Shown here one piece after another: positions 1 to 11,719 of a DNA stretch of 64,000 nucleotides (position 1 is the first letter of the stretch; the number at the start of each line of letters is the position of its first letter). The notes under the pieces were generated by a model. It saw nothing but the letters and a program-made list of their open reading frames with translations. It did no database searches and was not told the DNA's origin. The stretch is from the NCBI GenBank assembly GCA_002749535.1, contig MZZL01000392.1, positions 253,229 to 317,228 on the forward strand. Reading direction: 5' to 3'. The DNA is from Apophysomyces variabilis (Eukaryota > Mucoromycota > Mucoromycetes > Mucorales > Mucoraceae). Made by a program: the position numbers and the translations under genes.

Positions 1-565
1 AGGTAATTTTCTCCACTATGGTCGTATTCATGCAGCACGTTCTTTAGTCACAAGAATAGAATGCTACACTTGCTCGCCTTTCCTATAACCATAATCCATT
101 ACTATCTTGCTGTAGTATACAAGGCCATCCCTATTTAATCTCATTATGTGCCCTGGCTAAAAAAGCGAAGCTATGATATGAACTCCCAAGGTATAGCTCT
201 TCGGACGATCGCAATTGGTTAACGTATGTAGTTAGAAGGATTCCCGATAAGGAACAACTACATATCATCGGGACATATCTGTTTTCTTTTTACGCACAGC
301 GCGTCTTTCTGCAGAAAGAATGCACGCTTTTGCTCTTGAATGCGAGATTCTACTGCTTCATATGGTTGTCTGTGGAACGGAAGTTAGATTATCCGCGCAC
401 GACAGTTGTGTCCAAAGAATTTCCCGTATCGAAACGGTGGTCTCTTCAATTCCGCCTTCTCCCTTTCCATTCTCGATCAATAGCTGCAAATTAGCTCATC
501 TTTCCCATTTCTGCATCATCCTTTTAGCATCTTTTATATTTTCTGTTTCAATTTCGCTTGTCTTT
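1..565. other. Upstream region, no gene seen
   Basis: No supported coding region. Short open frames here do not resemble known proteins. The right end should contain the promoter and 5' leader of the MOB2 gene that starts at 566. Confidence 0.4.
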
Positions 566-1485
566 ATGAGTTTCCTAAGTTTCAGGTAAGGATTTTTATA
601 ATTCATCGGCAAAATGAGCGATTCAGTCCTATTTTTCCAAGTCTCGGTGGAAAACGCAACAAGGCCGCCAAAAACAAATGCAATACTACCCAACCCAAAC
701 CTTTATTCTTATGTCAACCGTACGTTACACATATGCTGGTCAAAGGCAATTTCAAGGCAATCGTCGAATTACCAAAGTATGTCGACGTCAACGAATGGCT
801 TGCTTTCAACAGTAAGAAACAATGAACGATAAGATGAACAACAATGCACGAGACTATTTTACTGAAATATAAACGACTATAGCTTTTGAGTTCTTCAATT
901 ATCTCAACCTATTTTATGGATCAATTACCGATTTTTGCATATCTGTTACTTGTCCAACCATGTCTGCAGGGCCAGGGTAAGATATAACATACTTCTGGTG
1001 GTCGATCAGTGTTAAAGAGTAACTGTTCTTTTCCATTGACAGTGTGGAGTATACATGGTCCGATACCCAATCAAAGAAGATTAAACTACCAGCACCACAA
1101 TACATCGATTATACTGCAACAAGCATAGAGAATTTGCTGAGCGATGAAGAGGTCTTCCCTACTAAAGCAGGTTTGTTTTGGTTTTACTTCAATATCGGAA
1201 AAGTGAATGATTTTGATAACAAACAATCTGGTATTAGGTCGAGAGTTTCCACGGGATTTGCCTGTTGTTGTAAAAAAGGTGTTCACCCAGCTATTCCGCT
1301 TATTTGCACACATCTACCATCACCACTACGACAAGGTGTTGTCATTACACGAAGAACCACATTTCAATTCATTGTTTGCCCATTTTATTTCTTTTGCTCG
1401 AGAATTTGACTTGTTAGACAAGAAGGAAATGCAACCATTGCAGGAATTGATCGATATCATGATAAAGAATGGTGTGATTGTATAG
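566..1485 (+). CDS. MOB2: MOB2-type kinase activator
   Basis: Mob/phocein-family co-activator that binds NDR/LATS (Orb6/Cbk1-type) kinases in the polarity and RAM network. Five exons read in frame: 566-585, 642-811, 883-976, 1043-1170, 1238-1485 (219 aa). All introns are GT-AG. The tiny first exon encodes MSFLSF, like the N-terminus I recall for fission-yeast Mob2. Diagnostic segments in order are LFLCQPYV, VKGNF, LPKYVDVNEWLA, the zinc-ligand pair C-x4-C (FCISVTCPTMSAGP), YTWSD, LPAPQYIDY, FPTKAG, the histidine zinc ligands in FAHIYHHHYDK, and HFNSLFAHFISF. The LPKYVDVNEW and TMSAGP variants point to MOB2 rather than MOB1. Upstream and downstream neighbours are unrelated relics. Confidence 0.9.
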
Positions 1486-2029
1486 AACTGTGCAATAAAG
1501 GAGGGTCATTCTATCTATCCAAATCTTTGTGCATGGTTGTTTGGTACAGTTAGTGGGTGAAAATGCTACAGGCTTTTAGCACGATTATTTCTGTTTGCAT
1601 CGCACTTTTTGCTCTGAAAAGAGCGGGGTTTTCCAATCTGCCGGAGACTGTTTGGCTTGGTTTGTGACAATACAAACTACCGTGTTTCCATCTCGCAGGG
1701 TCAGAGCTCTTAGGGACCATAGATTGCGCAGAGTTAGCGACCACAGGTTACCCGATCCATTCCTTTTCATGACTGGTAGTCCATTGTTCGGCCCATACTT
1801 ACTCTGTTCCTGTTCTTTATTATCTCTTTTTTCCGTTTGTTTAGGTTTTCCGATGGCCAACACCACACTAGAAAATGCACTAGAAAATCAATTAGCGCGA
1901 CGTCACGCTAATGAATTTGCTACATGCACTAGATTTAGACAGCACGGATGTACCTGATATTCTTTTTTCGACTGATCAACTTTAAAATGAGCACCGTTTA
2001 AGACTAACAGAGCAAATTCGAAACTGATG
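1486..2029. other. Intergenic, no gene seen
   Basis: Open frames on both strands around 1550-1957 show no family resemblance and no convincing splice structure. I see no RNA gene or repeat here. Confidence 0.35.
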
Positions 2030-2548
2030 CAATGCATAAACGTCTGTTAACGAATTCTTGGCATTAGCTCAAACTACGGAAGATAATGTCGCAGGAGAGA
2101 GAAAGTATTCGACGAAAGAAATTCGCTCAGCTGTCAACGCCTTTGGAGCCGAACACAACATCGTCTTCAGCAGCGTTTACAAGATGAAACCGAAAAACAG
2201 GAGGATCAAAAGCAGCCAGAAGATCGGCTGTGGCTTCTTTATTAAAGCTAAGCCTAGCAAAACTGGTGATTGGTATATCCACCGATGGGAAGCGAAACAC
2301 AACGACGCGATCCCCAAGAGAAGAGACATCCATGCAAAGTATAGAGTACAGTCTGAGGAAATAGAAATTAAGATCAAGGCTTTTTCCCGGGAGGCTTAAA
2401 CGCCGAAGCGGTGTACACGGTTATTAAGACGGAAAACGGTGTCAACATCACTAAACAAGACTTGGAAATCGATACTGCAAATTTCAAGTCTGAGGACGGA
2501 AAAAGATGTTTGACTATATCATTGGGTTGCAACGAAAGCAGTACATAG
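2030..2548 (+). pseudogene. FAR1/MULE-type DNA-binding fragment, frameshifted
   Basis: The reading frame from about 2030 to 2399 encodes a FAR1-like zinc-binding module: 'STKEIRSAVNAFGAEHN', then 'CGFFIKAKPSKTGDWYI' and 'WEAKHN'. This matches the layout of FAR1/WRKY-GCM1 domains attached to Mutator-like (MULE) transposases. The frame stops at 2397-2399, but coding character resumes in another frame ('AEAVYTVIKTENGVNITKQDL') up to a TAG near 2548. A single frameshift near 2385-2395 therefore splits a longer protein. No MULE catalytic domain is visible nearby, so this is a truncated relic. Family assignment rests on pattern recognition only. Confidence 0.5.
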
Positions 2549-3342
2549 TCAATTATACTGTGAAGTGGGACGGCTGAACCGGCGTCACGCAGTTTTGGCG
2601 TAGTCTGGCGCGAGCCAAACTACCCAAACTGTGTCGGCAAACCGGACAGGAAAGTCATGGCGATTCGGAGCCCCCTTTTGCCTGAGTCGGCCGTTTGTAG
2701 GTTTAGCGAAAGCGGCGGAGCCTCGGGGAGGCCTGCTAGCAATAAAATAAATAGAAACACTTTCAGATAATAAAGAACGGGTTTTTCCTAGCTAAGAGTA
2801 AAAATTGGGTTAAGACAAGTAAAGCAAAGGAAAAATCTACAAGCTCTTTTCCCATCACCCTCACCCAAGTTAACCTAAAGTCACGCAAATTTTAAGAATT
2901 ATAAAGTCCCAGACTTTATGCCTGAGAACCTTATTATTGCAGCGACTTATAAGCTTGTATTTATCAATATGATAGACACAAGCAATGTAAAATCTAAGGA
3001 GCATGATACAATAGTTACGTACGAGATACGGCCCACCCCCTTGGTATCGCAGATACTTTCAGTAAATTCTCTTCCCAAAATAGAAAACCATTAGAAAAGA
3101 TTGATTCTTGCTTGTTAGAAAGTTATAAAGTGTATAGATATAGAAGTTAAGCATATCTATGAAAACAGAGCGTGGCTTGGAACCAGAGTTGAGAATAGGA
3201 ACGAAATGCAACATATTGTATTTGGTAACGCAAAATAGTTTCAGGCGGCGTAAATTGCTATGCAAAAACCATTCAATACCCACCGTTTGGTGGCAGTCAA
3301 GTCTTTTCATTTACTGCGGTTATCGGCGCCACTGTCGCAGCG
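2549..3342. other. GC-rich island then AT-rich spacer
   Basis: Bases about 2570-2740 are clearly more GC-rich than their surroundings and contain inverted-repeat-like blocks ('ggcgtagtctggcgcgagcc' and 'aaactacccaaac'). From about 2750 on the DNA is AT-rich without coding signal. The last 100 bases should hold the former promoter of the F-box relic. Confidence 0.35.
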
Positions 3343-5427
3343 ATGACAGATAATGCGTTCGTCAGCTCTATCAATGACCATTAATATGCTGGTATCTTGT
3401 TGGATGTCGCCCATCGTTTGCCACGAAGCAAGTTACGAAAGCTTGTATGCACCTGCCGTTGGTGGCATACCGTGTTGACACCAGAGTTGTACCGCAAAAT
3501 TGAAATCAACTCTCACACGCAGCTCGACTTATTTCTCGACACATTAGTTAACAGAGCTCCACACAAACTGCTTGATCATCGTGTACGACAAATAGATGTA
3601 AACAGCGACGAGATCGGATATACAATTGAAGGTGTGTTCCTTTCAGGACTCCTGCCTTTCGTGACGAAAGTATCTGGAGCCATCTTTGGGAGTAACGATG
3701 TGTATCTCTGTATGCAAAAATGGAAATACCGTCGAAGTATATCTATTACGCGCGATGTAAGCACACCTAGCACTTTCCCTACAAACTTCCTCAGGGATCG
3801 CCTCAGCACATTGTTTGTATGCACAAGAGACATAAAGTCTTGGAGCAAGGCAATCATGGAGCTCCCGCTAATTGAAGAACTACGACTGGATGTCCTGACC
3901 TTGGGTCTGGGAAACCCCGCGCTACATATATCCTACGATGATATAGAAAACATCCATAACAGCCATCCTCGGCTTCTTCGTTTCCAACTGGTAACAACGG
4001 CACCTTACGGAGAGATACCAAAACATGTCACAGCGTGCAACACTGTACGCGAATTAGATTTGCAGTTCACTTTAACCGGATGTTGGGGGAAATACTTCGC
4101 TCGCAAATACACCCCATCTTGAGAGCTTACGCCTTAATGAGCTGAAAACAGCAGTGGCAGATACCATGCTATTTTTGAAATCGTGTAAACACCTCAAGAA
4201 GTTTGAAACCGGGCGTTTTCACGATTACGCTCTGTATATTGCTTTGCTTGCAGATATGCGAGTACCTCTTACAAAAGTTTGTTTTAGACGGATGAAAAAC
4301 GGCATTTCAGTCCACAAGATAATCAGTACGTTTGGTAAAACGCTTACATGAAATTATTGTTTTGGCGGATCAGTATATGACTATTGAAGAGATAATAGAA
4401 GCGTTAAAGGTATGCCCTGCTTTAGTCAATGTAGACGTGGCAATAAACGAGAGCAGTACGATCAATATAGACTGGGTTCTAGAGAGCTTGAAGGACCTGG
4501 AAAATCTAATGTTGTATCCATAGCTATAATGGATACTCTCACTACTCCGATTATGTCTAAATAGGGAAGATGGACTTTAAACATGGACTTATATAATACG
4601 GGATTAAGCAATCTTAACTCAGTTCCTTAATACAATGAACAATGCCGAGCTTCTATGATCCGCTACGGAGAAGTCTCTCCATTATAGAAGGCAATTACAA
4701 ATCACTTAATACAAAGCACAGTCCATAATCACAGTCCTGTCCATCAAGACCCACAGACATTTTAGTATAAAAGAGTAATCTTTTTATTTGAATAAAGATC
4801 ATCCTACATTGAGTCTCGCGTATATTGCTTGTCTCTTTTTTCTCATCAGATAAAACATTACATCTAAGCATCGGAAGGGCCTATTTCAGCATAACGACCT
4901 CTGATAACCGATCCGTTTATCGCAAGCTGAAACACTTATTCATACATGGAAGGGATATTGAAGACAGAGTTTATTTGTACTTGACGGAATATTGCCCTTC
5001 CCTCTGTTCTTTGGCATGCATTTACAGTGATCAATCCGGATCTTATCGGATAGTGTATTATCCAAATCCATGTCTCAAAGCGCTTGAAGTACGTGGGAGT
5101 ATCAGTAGTGTCTACAAGCTTATATGGTTGAACGAAGCGGAGCGAATACGCGTGAAAAACAATAGGCTCCATAGATTAACCGGAGTGGGTGGAACCTTAG
5201 GCGATGTGTGATACTATTTTCGCATCATGGTTGACATACGCCGCCTGACACGTTCTGAGGGCGAGAGGCTGGTTGCAGAATTGCAAAACAACAATCGCAC
5301 ATTTTGTTAGGCAGAATACGAACTAGGAAAGTGCAAGCGAAAAACGTCTAGAGCTAGTGGTGTAATATCCATTGTGTGTCACTATGCCGACGACATAACG
5401 CTGGGCGATCGTGAAGTGCAATTCTGA
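3343..5427 (+). pseudogene. F-box/LRR-like gene relic interrupted by a solo LTR
   Basis: Near full-length copy of the local F-box family. ATG at 3343; the F-box region reads 'LLDVAHRLPRSKLRKLVC' and 'LTPELYRKIEI', followed by the family segments 'NRAPHKLLDHRVRQ', 'YGEIPKHV', 'VRELDLQ', 'YFARKY', 'VLESLKDLENL', 'YRKLKHLFIHGRDIED' and 'YYPNPCLKALEV'. Disabling changes: TAA at 3382-3384 where the family has the LPxEIL motif, a frameshift near 4110 (ARKY|THLE), another near 4335-4350, an LTR at 4510-4862, TGA at 5209 and TAG at 5308-5310. The C-terminal tail 'CHYADDITL' corresponds to 'CPYIDEI' of intact copies. No functional product is expected. Confidence 0.85.
4510..4862. mobile_element. Solo LTR (353 bp) with 5-bp target duplication
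   Basis: Starts TG (4510) and ends CA (4862), flanked by perfect direct repeats tctaa at 4505-4509 and 4863-4867. It contains a TATA box (tataaaag, 4766-4773) and a polyadenylation-like signal (aataaa, 4791-4796), the order expected for an LTR read on the + strand. Removing the LTR and one tctaa joins LENL to SIGRAYF in frame, exactly as in F-box paralogs. Its sequence differs from the two solo LTRs at 18.9 and 24.2 kb, so it is a separate family. Confidence 0.88.
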
Positions 5428-5735
5428 CAAAACAAGCGACAACAATGTTATTACAAAAGTGGAACTATGAATTCAACTTCTTCTCCATATCAATTAAACA
5501 AATAATCATGATAATCCATCTATATCGACTGTCACTGTTGCATCCCTCTTCCGGATCTTAATGCAGATGTCCGAAGACTTGTCTTTTGCAACACCAAATT
5601 GATCGGGAGCAGATCAGCCAATCAAATGTCCAAGTTGGTGGCAACCCAAAAAGATTATGACTTTCATAAGACTTTCCCTTCCCCACTTTTATGCTTTTGT
5701 CCGTTTAACCATCCTTTGCTTTTTCTTTCCACATC
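5428..5735. other. Intergenic, putative promoter of THEM6-like gene
   Basis: No coding signal. A pyrimidine-rich stretch precedes the ATG at 5736. Confidence 0.35.
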
Positions 5736-6662
5736 ATGTCGTCGCCATTACGCACAAGTGCAGCCGTGGCGGCTGGATCCAGCATTTTACTTGGCCTTGC
5801 TCATCTTAAATCGTTACCCATGGCATACACTGTCCGTTCGTGGTTGATATTACGGTCACTTGTTAAACGAGCCAAGGCAAACCAATTAAATCCTGATCGT
5901 AAGTGTTATTCTGGTTTGTTTGAGATTCTTTAAGACCTTTTAAAGCATAACGGAAAATAAACAAATACAATTTGCAAAAAAAAAAATCCATAAACAATCC
6001 CAACCAAAAGCCTTGTTTTCTGTGGTGTCGTTGAACCATCGATGTTACTGGGATGATATCGATTATAACCAACATATGGTAATGTCATGACCAAAAAAAT
6101 GGTGCACTTCTTTTAACTGACTCATAACAAAGAATAACAGGTATAAGAAAAATGTCACTTTTCTAACAGAAAAACTGATCTTTACCTAAACGGCATCGTT
6201 TCGTGGACCAGCACATACAACAAAAACCTCGATTTCAGTCGTATCTATCTGCTCTATACAATCCTGCCGCGGGTCATGATGGAGCCTGATCATCATATTT
6301 TTGCCCATAATGCCGGCGTTTTAACGTTATTCAAGAAAGAGATCGCTCCTTTACAGCGTTACACCATCCAATCGCGCATTTGGACATGGAACAACAAATG
6401 GTTGTGGCTTCAGCATCGATTTGTGTTTACCAGAGACAACAAACAAGTAGTGGCGTGTATAGCTGTAAGCAAAATTGTGTTCAAGCGGACCTCTGGGAAA
6501 ACAGTAGCTCCTGCTCATGTGTTGGAGCTTTGTGGACACGAGTTGACGGTAGAGGATGAGAACCGTCGTGCAAGAGAATGGGAAATCGCCGGACACCTGT
6601 TAGAACTGGATGCCATGTTTAAGAATCCGGAAGATTGGGATAGTCCTCGCGCCAAATTGTAA
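5736..6662 (+). CDS. THEM6-like hotdog-fold (thioesterase-like) protein
   Basis: Two exons, 5736-5898 and 6148-6662, give 225 aa. The junction uses GT at 5899 and an AG at 6146-6147 and keeps the frame through 'KCHFSNRKTDLYLNGIVSW'. The N-terminus has a hydrophobic segment (AAVAAGSSILLGLAHL), a possible membrane anchor. The body follows the THEM6/4HBT_2 layout: an 'R-K-T-D-L-Y-L-N' motif like the D-x-D/N-x-x-x-H-x-N region, then 'HNAGVLTLFKKEIAPLQRY', 'RIWTWNNKWLWLQHRF' and a beta strand with 'VACIAVSKIVFKR'. Related proteins are assigned to acyl-thioester or thiol-ester binding, but substrate is unknown and catalysis is not shown here. The canonical histidine of 'HMNN' seems replaced ('LNGIVSW'), so it may not be catalytic. 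Confidence 0.7.
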
Positions 6663-6998
6663 GAGGGAAGACACTCTGTGGATCCGTCTTCTTTTGAATT
6701 CCATCGTGTTCAATAAACAAAAGCATTACAACACAGTGTACCGGTTTAATGCAAATTCGCTTTTACAGGTTTATTTGGATGTAGCTGAAGCCTATATAAT
6801 ATCTTTTTTCGCTCCTTTTGGAGAGGCACGCCCACTAACCAAGCCTTCCCCTCTTTTCCCATTACCTTTACTGCCGCATGAGCGGGATAGGAAATCCGCT
6901 TTTCTCTTTGGTTTTTGTAACCTTCACCCCGAAAGCAACCTTTTGCTTGTCACTCCATGTTCAGCAGGAAATCATAAATTAACCAGAGAAAAGGTGCG
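6663..6998. other. Intergenic between two + strand genes
   Basis: Contains an aataaa at about 6714, probably the 3' end signal of the THEM6-like gene, and the promoter of the gene starting at 6999. No other feature seen. Confidence 0.35.
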
Positions 6999-7728
6999 AT
7001 GATTCCTGATTCCACGGGCAGTCGTAGCGACACGACTCATTCGAAACTGACTTCATCGCTTTCCGTCTTCGTTCCTCGCCGTAATAAACGACACTCTTTG
7101 TCATCGTTAAAATCCGAATCAACAGGCGAGTCCTCTTCGGCTGCTGAGCATGCACTGCATTCACAAACAACGTCCCCATGGTCACATATCTCCTTTGAAC
7201 CTATTTCAGACTTTGCGCAGCGAGCTTCTAGCTCCAGTATCAGTTTACTGAACGCTAGTGCATCGGCCATTCTTCACCCGGTTTCCTTGACCAACGTTAA
7301 TAATAGTCGTAGCTCCAGTTTGCCAGATACCGAAGAAGAACGACTGCGGGATGCCACGCAAAGAGGTAAATAAGAAACGAAGTGTCTTTGTCTTTCTTAT
7401 GTCCTAAAGGCTTTTCTTTTCTTTTTTAGTCATGTCTCATCTCTTGTTACTCCTTAAACTATCACTCAATGATCGATCCATAGGTTTCTACCGTATCTCA
7501 GAGCATATGCGGAAAAGAGTTCCGCAGCTAGTAGAGGACAAACACAAGTTAAAACAGCTGACTAACGAGGTATCCTCAGCGAACTCGGATATCACCGACG
7601 TACGCAAACAAGTGACCTTTTTAGAACGGATGGAATCTTTTCATCGTATAGGGAAGATGATTTCAACATCCATTCAGCTGGCAAAAGAAGTTGCTTCGCA
7701 TGAGAAAGAAAAGAAAAGAATAAAATGA
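6999..7728 (+). CDS. BORCS8/MEF2BNB-like protein
   Basis: Exons 6999-7365 and 7430-7728 give 221 aa; the GT-AG intron has a clean pyrimidine tract before TTTTTTAG. The first ~120 residues are Ser/Thr-rich and probably disordered. The C-terminal half begins 'VMSHLLLLLKLSLNDRSIGF' and continues as a predicted helical, coiled-coil-like region ('YRISEHMRKRVPQLVEDKHKLKQL', 'MESFHRIGKMISTSIQLAKE'). The order 'P/D-S-I-G-F-Y-R-I-x-E-H-x-x-R-x-x-P-x-L' resembles BORCS8, a subunit of the BORC complex that couples lysosomes/vacuoles to Arl8 and kinesin transport. The similarity is recalled rather than searched, so the gene is secure and the name is not. Confidence 0.6.
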
Positions 7729-7818
7729 ATAAGGATAGTAAAAAAACACACAGGAAAGAAAGAAAAAGTGATATAGAAATACAAAAAGGAAATAGACATT
7801 GGAGGTTTTTGCTTGTTC

Positions 7819-9700
7819 CTAAACAACGTGGACCACAGTGGCAGCAGCAACACCAGGAGGAGAAGGAAGAGGAGTTACATTGGTTTGGTATTGCTCTTCC
7901 AGGATGATGCCTTCTTCTTTCTTCTCTCCTTTGAAATGATGTATCCACATTCTGGCAAGCCTTGGCATAACCAATGCCGTAGGCGTAGAAGGATTAGGAA
8001 TGAAAAACCAAGCAATCACCATGGCTATTGCCATGGCCATACAAAACGGTGGCATGGTTCCTATTCCCGAGGATCCTATTAAAACACCCGTAATATAAGG
8101 AAACAAGGCGGAACCACCACTCCCGAACTGAAGGTAAAAAAAAAAAAAAAAAAGGGAAAAAGGGTATTCAGTAAAGGTTAAAAGAAAAAAATAGTCGGGA
8201 CACTTTACCGCTGCTAAGAAGCCGACCGTGGTAGCATACAGTCGTGAAGGCACCGACTTATTAGCGACAGCCACCGTGGTGGGGAAAATAGGCCCGAGGG
8301 CCACACCCGCCACCACAAGGGCTAACAAAGAGAGAGAGAAAAAGAAAAGAATACGTCAAAAAAAAACACCTTCACTTGCTTTCCGTTCTGTTACCTGTTG
8401 CATTGGCTCCGACAAAAGGAACTACCCAAACGACGATTAACATGCCAATGATCATCAAAATATAGCAGTAGATCATTCTTTTTTCACCAAACCGGGAGGT
8501 CACATAGCCCAAGACCAAGCGACCGGCACAAATGCCTGCCCAGTAACCGGACATGATACGCGCCATGGCCACCGTATCGGAACTTCGGGTGGTAATCAAG
8601 AAGGTGTAACCCCAGTTACCAATGGTGACCTCCGTACCAACGTAAAGTAAAAGAAACAAGGCACCGACATAAGTGACACGGTAACGCAACGTTTCAGCCA
8701 AAATATTGCTGCTGCCCTTGGGTTTTCTGATTGGTTCTTCTTCTTCAGGGATGATCGTAGACACTGACGTACGACGATTGAGGGGAGCAGCAATAGTAGT
8801 AGGATGAGGAGGAGTAGGAGGAGCTTGACTTTCTTCCTCCTTCTCCTGTTCTTGCTGTTGCGCTTCTTTTTCTTCTTGTTCTTCTCTTTCTGCCTTGATC
8901 TTAAGATGACGGAACCCAAAGAGGGGCAAGACAATACTATTGAAAATAGCCAGAGCACATAAAACAATATAGGTGTAATTCCAAGGTTTATGAGACTCCA
9001 AAAGACTGGAGGCAATCAATGGACCCGTTAGTGCGCCCAAACCATAGCACGCTAAAGAATGGATAGATACGTCAAGTGAGACATTATAGATAAGAGTTGC
9101 CCGTGATTTTTTTTTGTTTTTACCGTGGAGAAAATTCAGCATCATCGTCCCGTGGGTCATTTCGCCACAAACGACATTGGCGCTTGCTTGGACCAAACCA
9201 ACGCCATAGCCTACAAAGACAATGAAACAACACATGGCCGGAAAGGGAACCGCAAAGAGGAGGACGGCATAACCAAGAACAAGCGAAAAAGATCCGATAA
9301 GAGCCGTTCTGGCTTGGGAAAGGTATTTGACCATGTATCCATTGGACATAGCAGCTGTTTGGACAAAAAGCAATGAACACAGGTTTTAGTCCCCTCGTTT
9401 TCTTTTTTTTTTTTTTTTTTGTCGTCAGATGCACTTGTTCATGTCAACGACTGTTTTCTTTTTCCTTTGGAGGGGGGAGGAGCTCTTACCAAAGACACAG
9501 CCCAGTGTATTACAGAGAAACAAGGTAGAGACAACATATTGAGAAAGACCATAATGGGCTTTCACGCTGGGTAAGATGATACCAAGATTACCATCGTTGA
9601 CCCCTGTGAAGAATTGGATGTAAAATGATTGTAGAACAGGTGGTACTATAGGTGCTATGCGATGCCATTGATTCAACCACTCCGTCCAAGGCTTGATCAT
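7819..9700 (-). CDS. MFS transporter
   Basis: Five exons on the minus strand (9490-9700, 9124-9354, 8395-9051, 8209-8321, 7819-8127) join in frame to 506 aa. Hydrophobic segments fit about 12 membrane spans with a long cytoplasmic loop between spans 6 and 7 rich in Glu/Gln and prolines, then 'RRTSVSTIIPEEEEPIRKPKG'. MFS hallmarks include 'FFTGVNDGNLGIILPSVKAHYGLS' after the first span, 'YGLGALTGPLIAS' in span 5 and 'GRLVLGYVTSRFGEKR' in the second half. The 'GxxDGxLGxxxP' start is typical of the FHS/BSC6-like branch. I chose ATG 9700, not the upstream ATG at 9826, because the extra stretch is a (Leu-Ser)n translation of a CT-repeat leader. Substrate unknown. Confidence 0.85.
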
Positions 9701-10873
9701 CGATGACAAATCGAAAGTGCGGGGATATAAAAAGAAAAACGGAAAGAAACTAAGAAGAAAAAGCGAAGGAGAGAGAGAGAGAGAGAGAGAAAGAGTGAAA
9801 GAAAACCAGCGGATTGTCACGGTCAATGATTGTTAGATTACTCATCCCGTTGGTGATAGTAAGGCTTTTAGGATACGGATTCCCATTTTTTTAAGTCTGG
9901 AACCAACTGAATAGTAACATATTGAGTTCAAACTTTTTCCTATAAACCAAGTAAAAGATGGCAACCATGACAGATCAACAAAAGACCCAAGGTCAAGCAT
10001 ACTATGATCATAACATGTATCGTTCACTAGAGAAACAGAACAATCCCATTGTATCCGTTTGACCTTGTTATTTTTTTTTATCGAGAATTGAACCTCGGAA
10101 AATCGTTATATTTATTCGTACAGGAAAAAAAGGGCTAAGTTGCACCATCCCATCTTTTCTGCGTTTTTCCCCAACTTGATCCATCCCGTAAAAGTCTTAC
10201 GCTCATCGGAATTAAAACTCAGAATTTTTTGGGCGGTGTTGCTAAGCTACAGTGTCCTCCATGTTTCAATGGGAAGGATTGTTCCGTGGTAGAAATGTTT
10301 CCGCGACATTCTCCGTAAATTACCATCTTTTTTTTTGTAATATATGGTACACTTTGTTGCCACGTGCGATCATGCATGGATCAGATAGGATGATTTATTA
10401 CATGTTTTGGTTTTTTAGAAAGCTTGTCAATGATGTAAAACAGCAGGCCAGAACGCGAAAAAAAAAAGAGAAAGAAACATAGTGTGAAAAAAGAAAAACA
10501 AGAGAAAAACTAGAGTACACGATAAGGGCAACAACAAGGCAAAAGATATAAGAGTAAGAAAACAAAAAGAACTAAAACGAGCGGGCTGAGGGGAAAAGAA
10601 AACAACAACAACAAAGCAAAGAAGAGGGAAAAGAAAAAGAAGAAAGAAGAAAAACAAAGATGTGATTCCTTTGAGGATAGGTCATTGTTTTCTTCTTCTT
10701 CTTCTTTCATTTTATAGTATGCTAAAGGCAAAGAACAAAAGGACAAAAAAGTTTGCGGATTGTGCGTGGTGGAAATAGAGATAGAAAAGGGCAATTGTGG
10801 CGAAGAAGGGGAAGGACAAGTAGAAAAGAGTGTAAAAGGGTGAGTAGAAAAAGCAAAAAAAAAAAAGCAATAG
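9701..10873. other. Intergenic with strand-asymmetric purine tracts
   Basis: Includes a (GA)n microsatellite at about 9771-9790 that would lie in the MFS gene's 5' leader as (CT)n. Bases about 10440-10870 are strongly A/G-rich on the + strand, which generates Phe/Leu/Ser-rich spurious frames on the opposite strand. The left part (about 9840-10440) shows nothing recognisable. The purine-rich part lies just past the stop of the minus-strand glyoxalase II gene, so it would be its 3' UTR and terminator region. Confidence 0.4.
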
Positions 10874-11687
10874 TTATCGGAAATTGTTCTTCATTTCTCT
10901 CAATGTATGAAGTACTTCGACAGGGTCATTTTTCCCTGCAATCATTTGAAGCGATTGTTCATTGACACGTAGAAAAGGGTTGTACATTTTCTCTTGTCCA
11001 ATGGTCGAAGGTACCGTGATCGTCTTGTCTTGACACCAAGCCCACTTCGCCATCAAGGCTTCGTTGTGGGGCTCCAATGTCATGGCAAACTAAAACAAAG
11101 AAGGAAAATGTTAATATATCTCCTCTGTCCCCCCCATGTGCCTTCTTTCTCATCTTATTTACTTTGAGATTATTTTTGGTGTATTCATGACCGCAGTAAA
11201 CCCAAGTATCATCCGGTAATTTCGTAATGACATGAAATAGGATACGATACATGTCTCGGGCATCGCCTTCAAAAAACTTGCCTATTCCAGCGACAAACAA
11301 CGTGCTGATGAAACAAAAGAGAATCAAATAAGGTTATCTATCTAGTCCAAGATGCAAGCAAGAATGCACAACTTACTCGCCAGTGAAGACAGCCTTTTCG
11401 TTGGTAGCAGGATCCACTACGTAGTAGCACACATGTCCTTTGGTGTGGCAAGGAGTATGAAGCGGCGTGATTTCTAAGGAGCCTAGTTTGAATTCCTCGT
11501 GATCTTTACAAACATAATTGATTTCTGGAATTCTTGCATCCGCACCATAGACGGCCAATCCTGGTTTCTTTGCTAAAAGGCAAGAAAAAAAAGACTGTGT
11601 TACTTGGATCCAAAAACAAAGCTGATTCAAACCACGATGACCCCTCACACTTTTCCTTTTCTTATATAGTCCTCTTTTCTCTGTCTT

Positions 11688-11719
<32 letters not shown>

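Noticed and set aside
7592..7948. Minus-strand Phe/Leu/Cys-rich frame
   Set aside because: Shadow of a purine-rich + strand and of the MFS 3' end.
9425..9826. Extended N-terminus of the MFS transporter from ATG 9826
   Set aside because: The extra residues are the translation of a CT repeat and T-rich leader; ATG 9700 gives a normal MFS start.
10427..10794. Minus-strand 'membrane protein' frames (poly-Phe/Leu)
   Set aside because: Arise from an A/G-rich low-complexity tract on the + strand.
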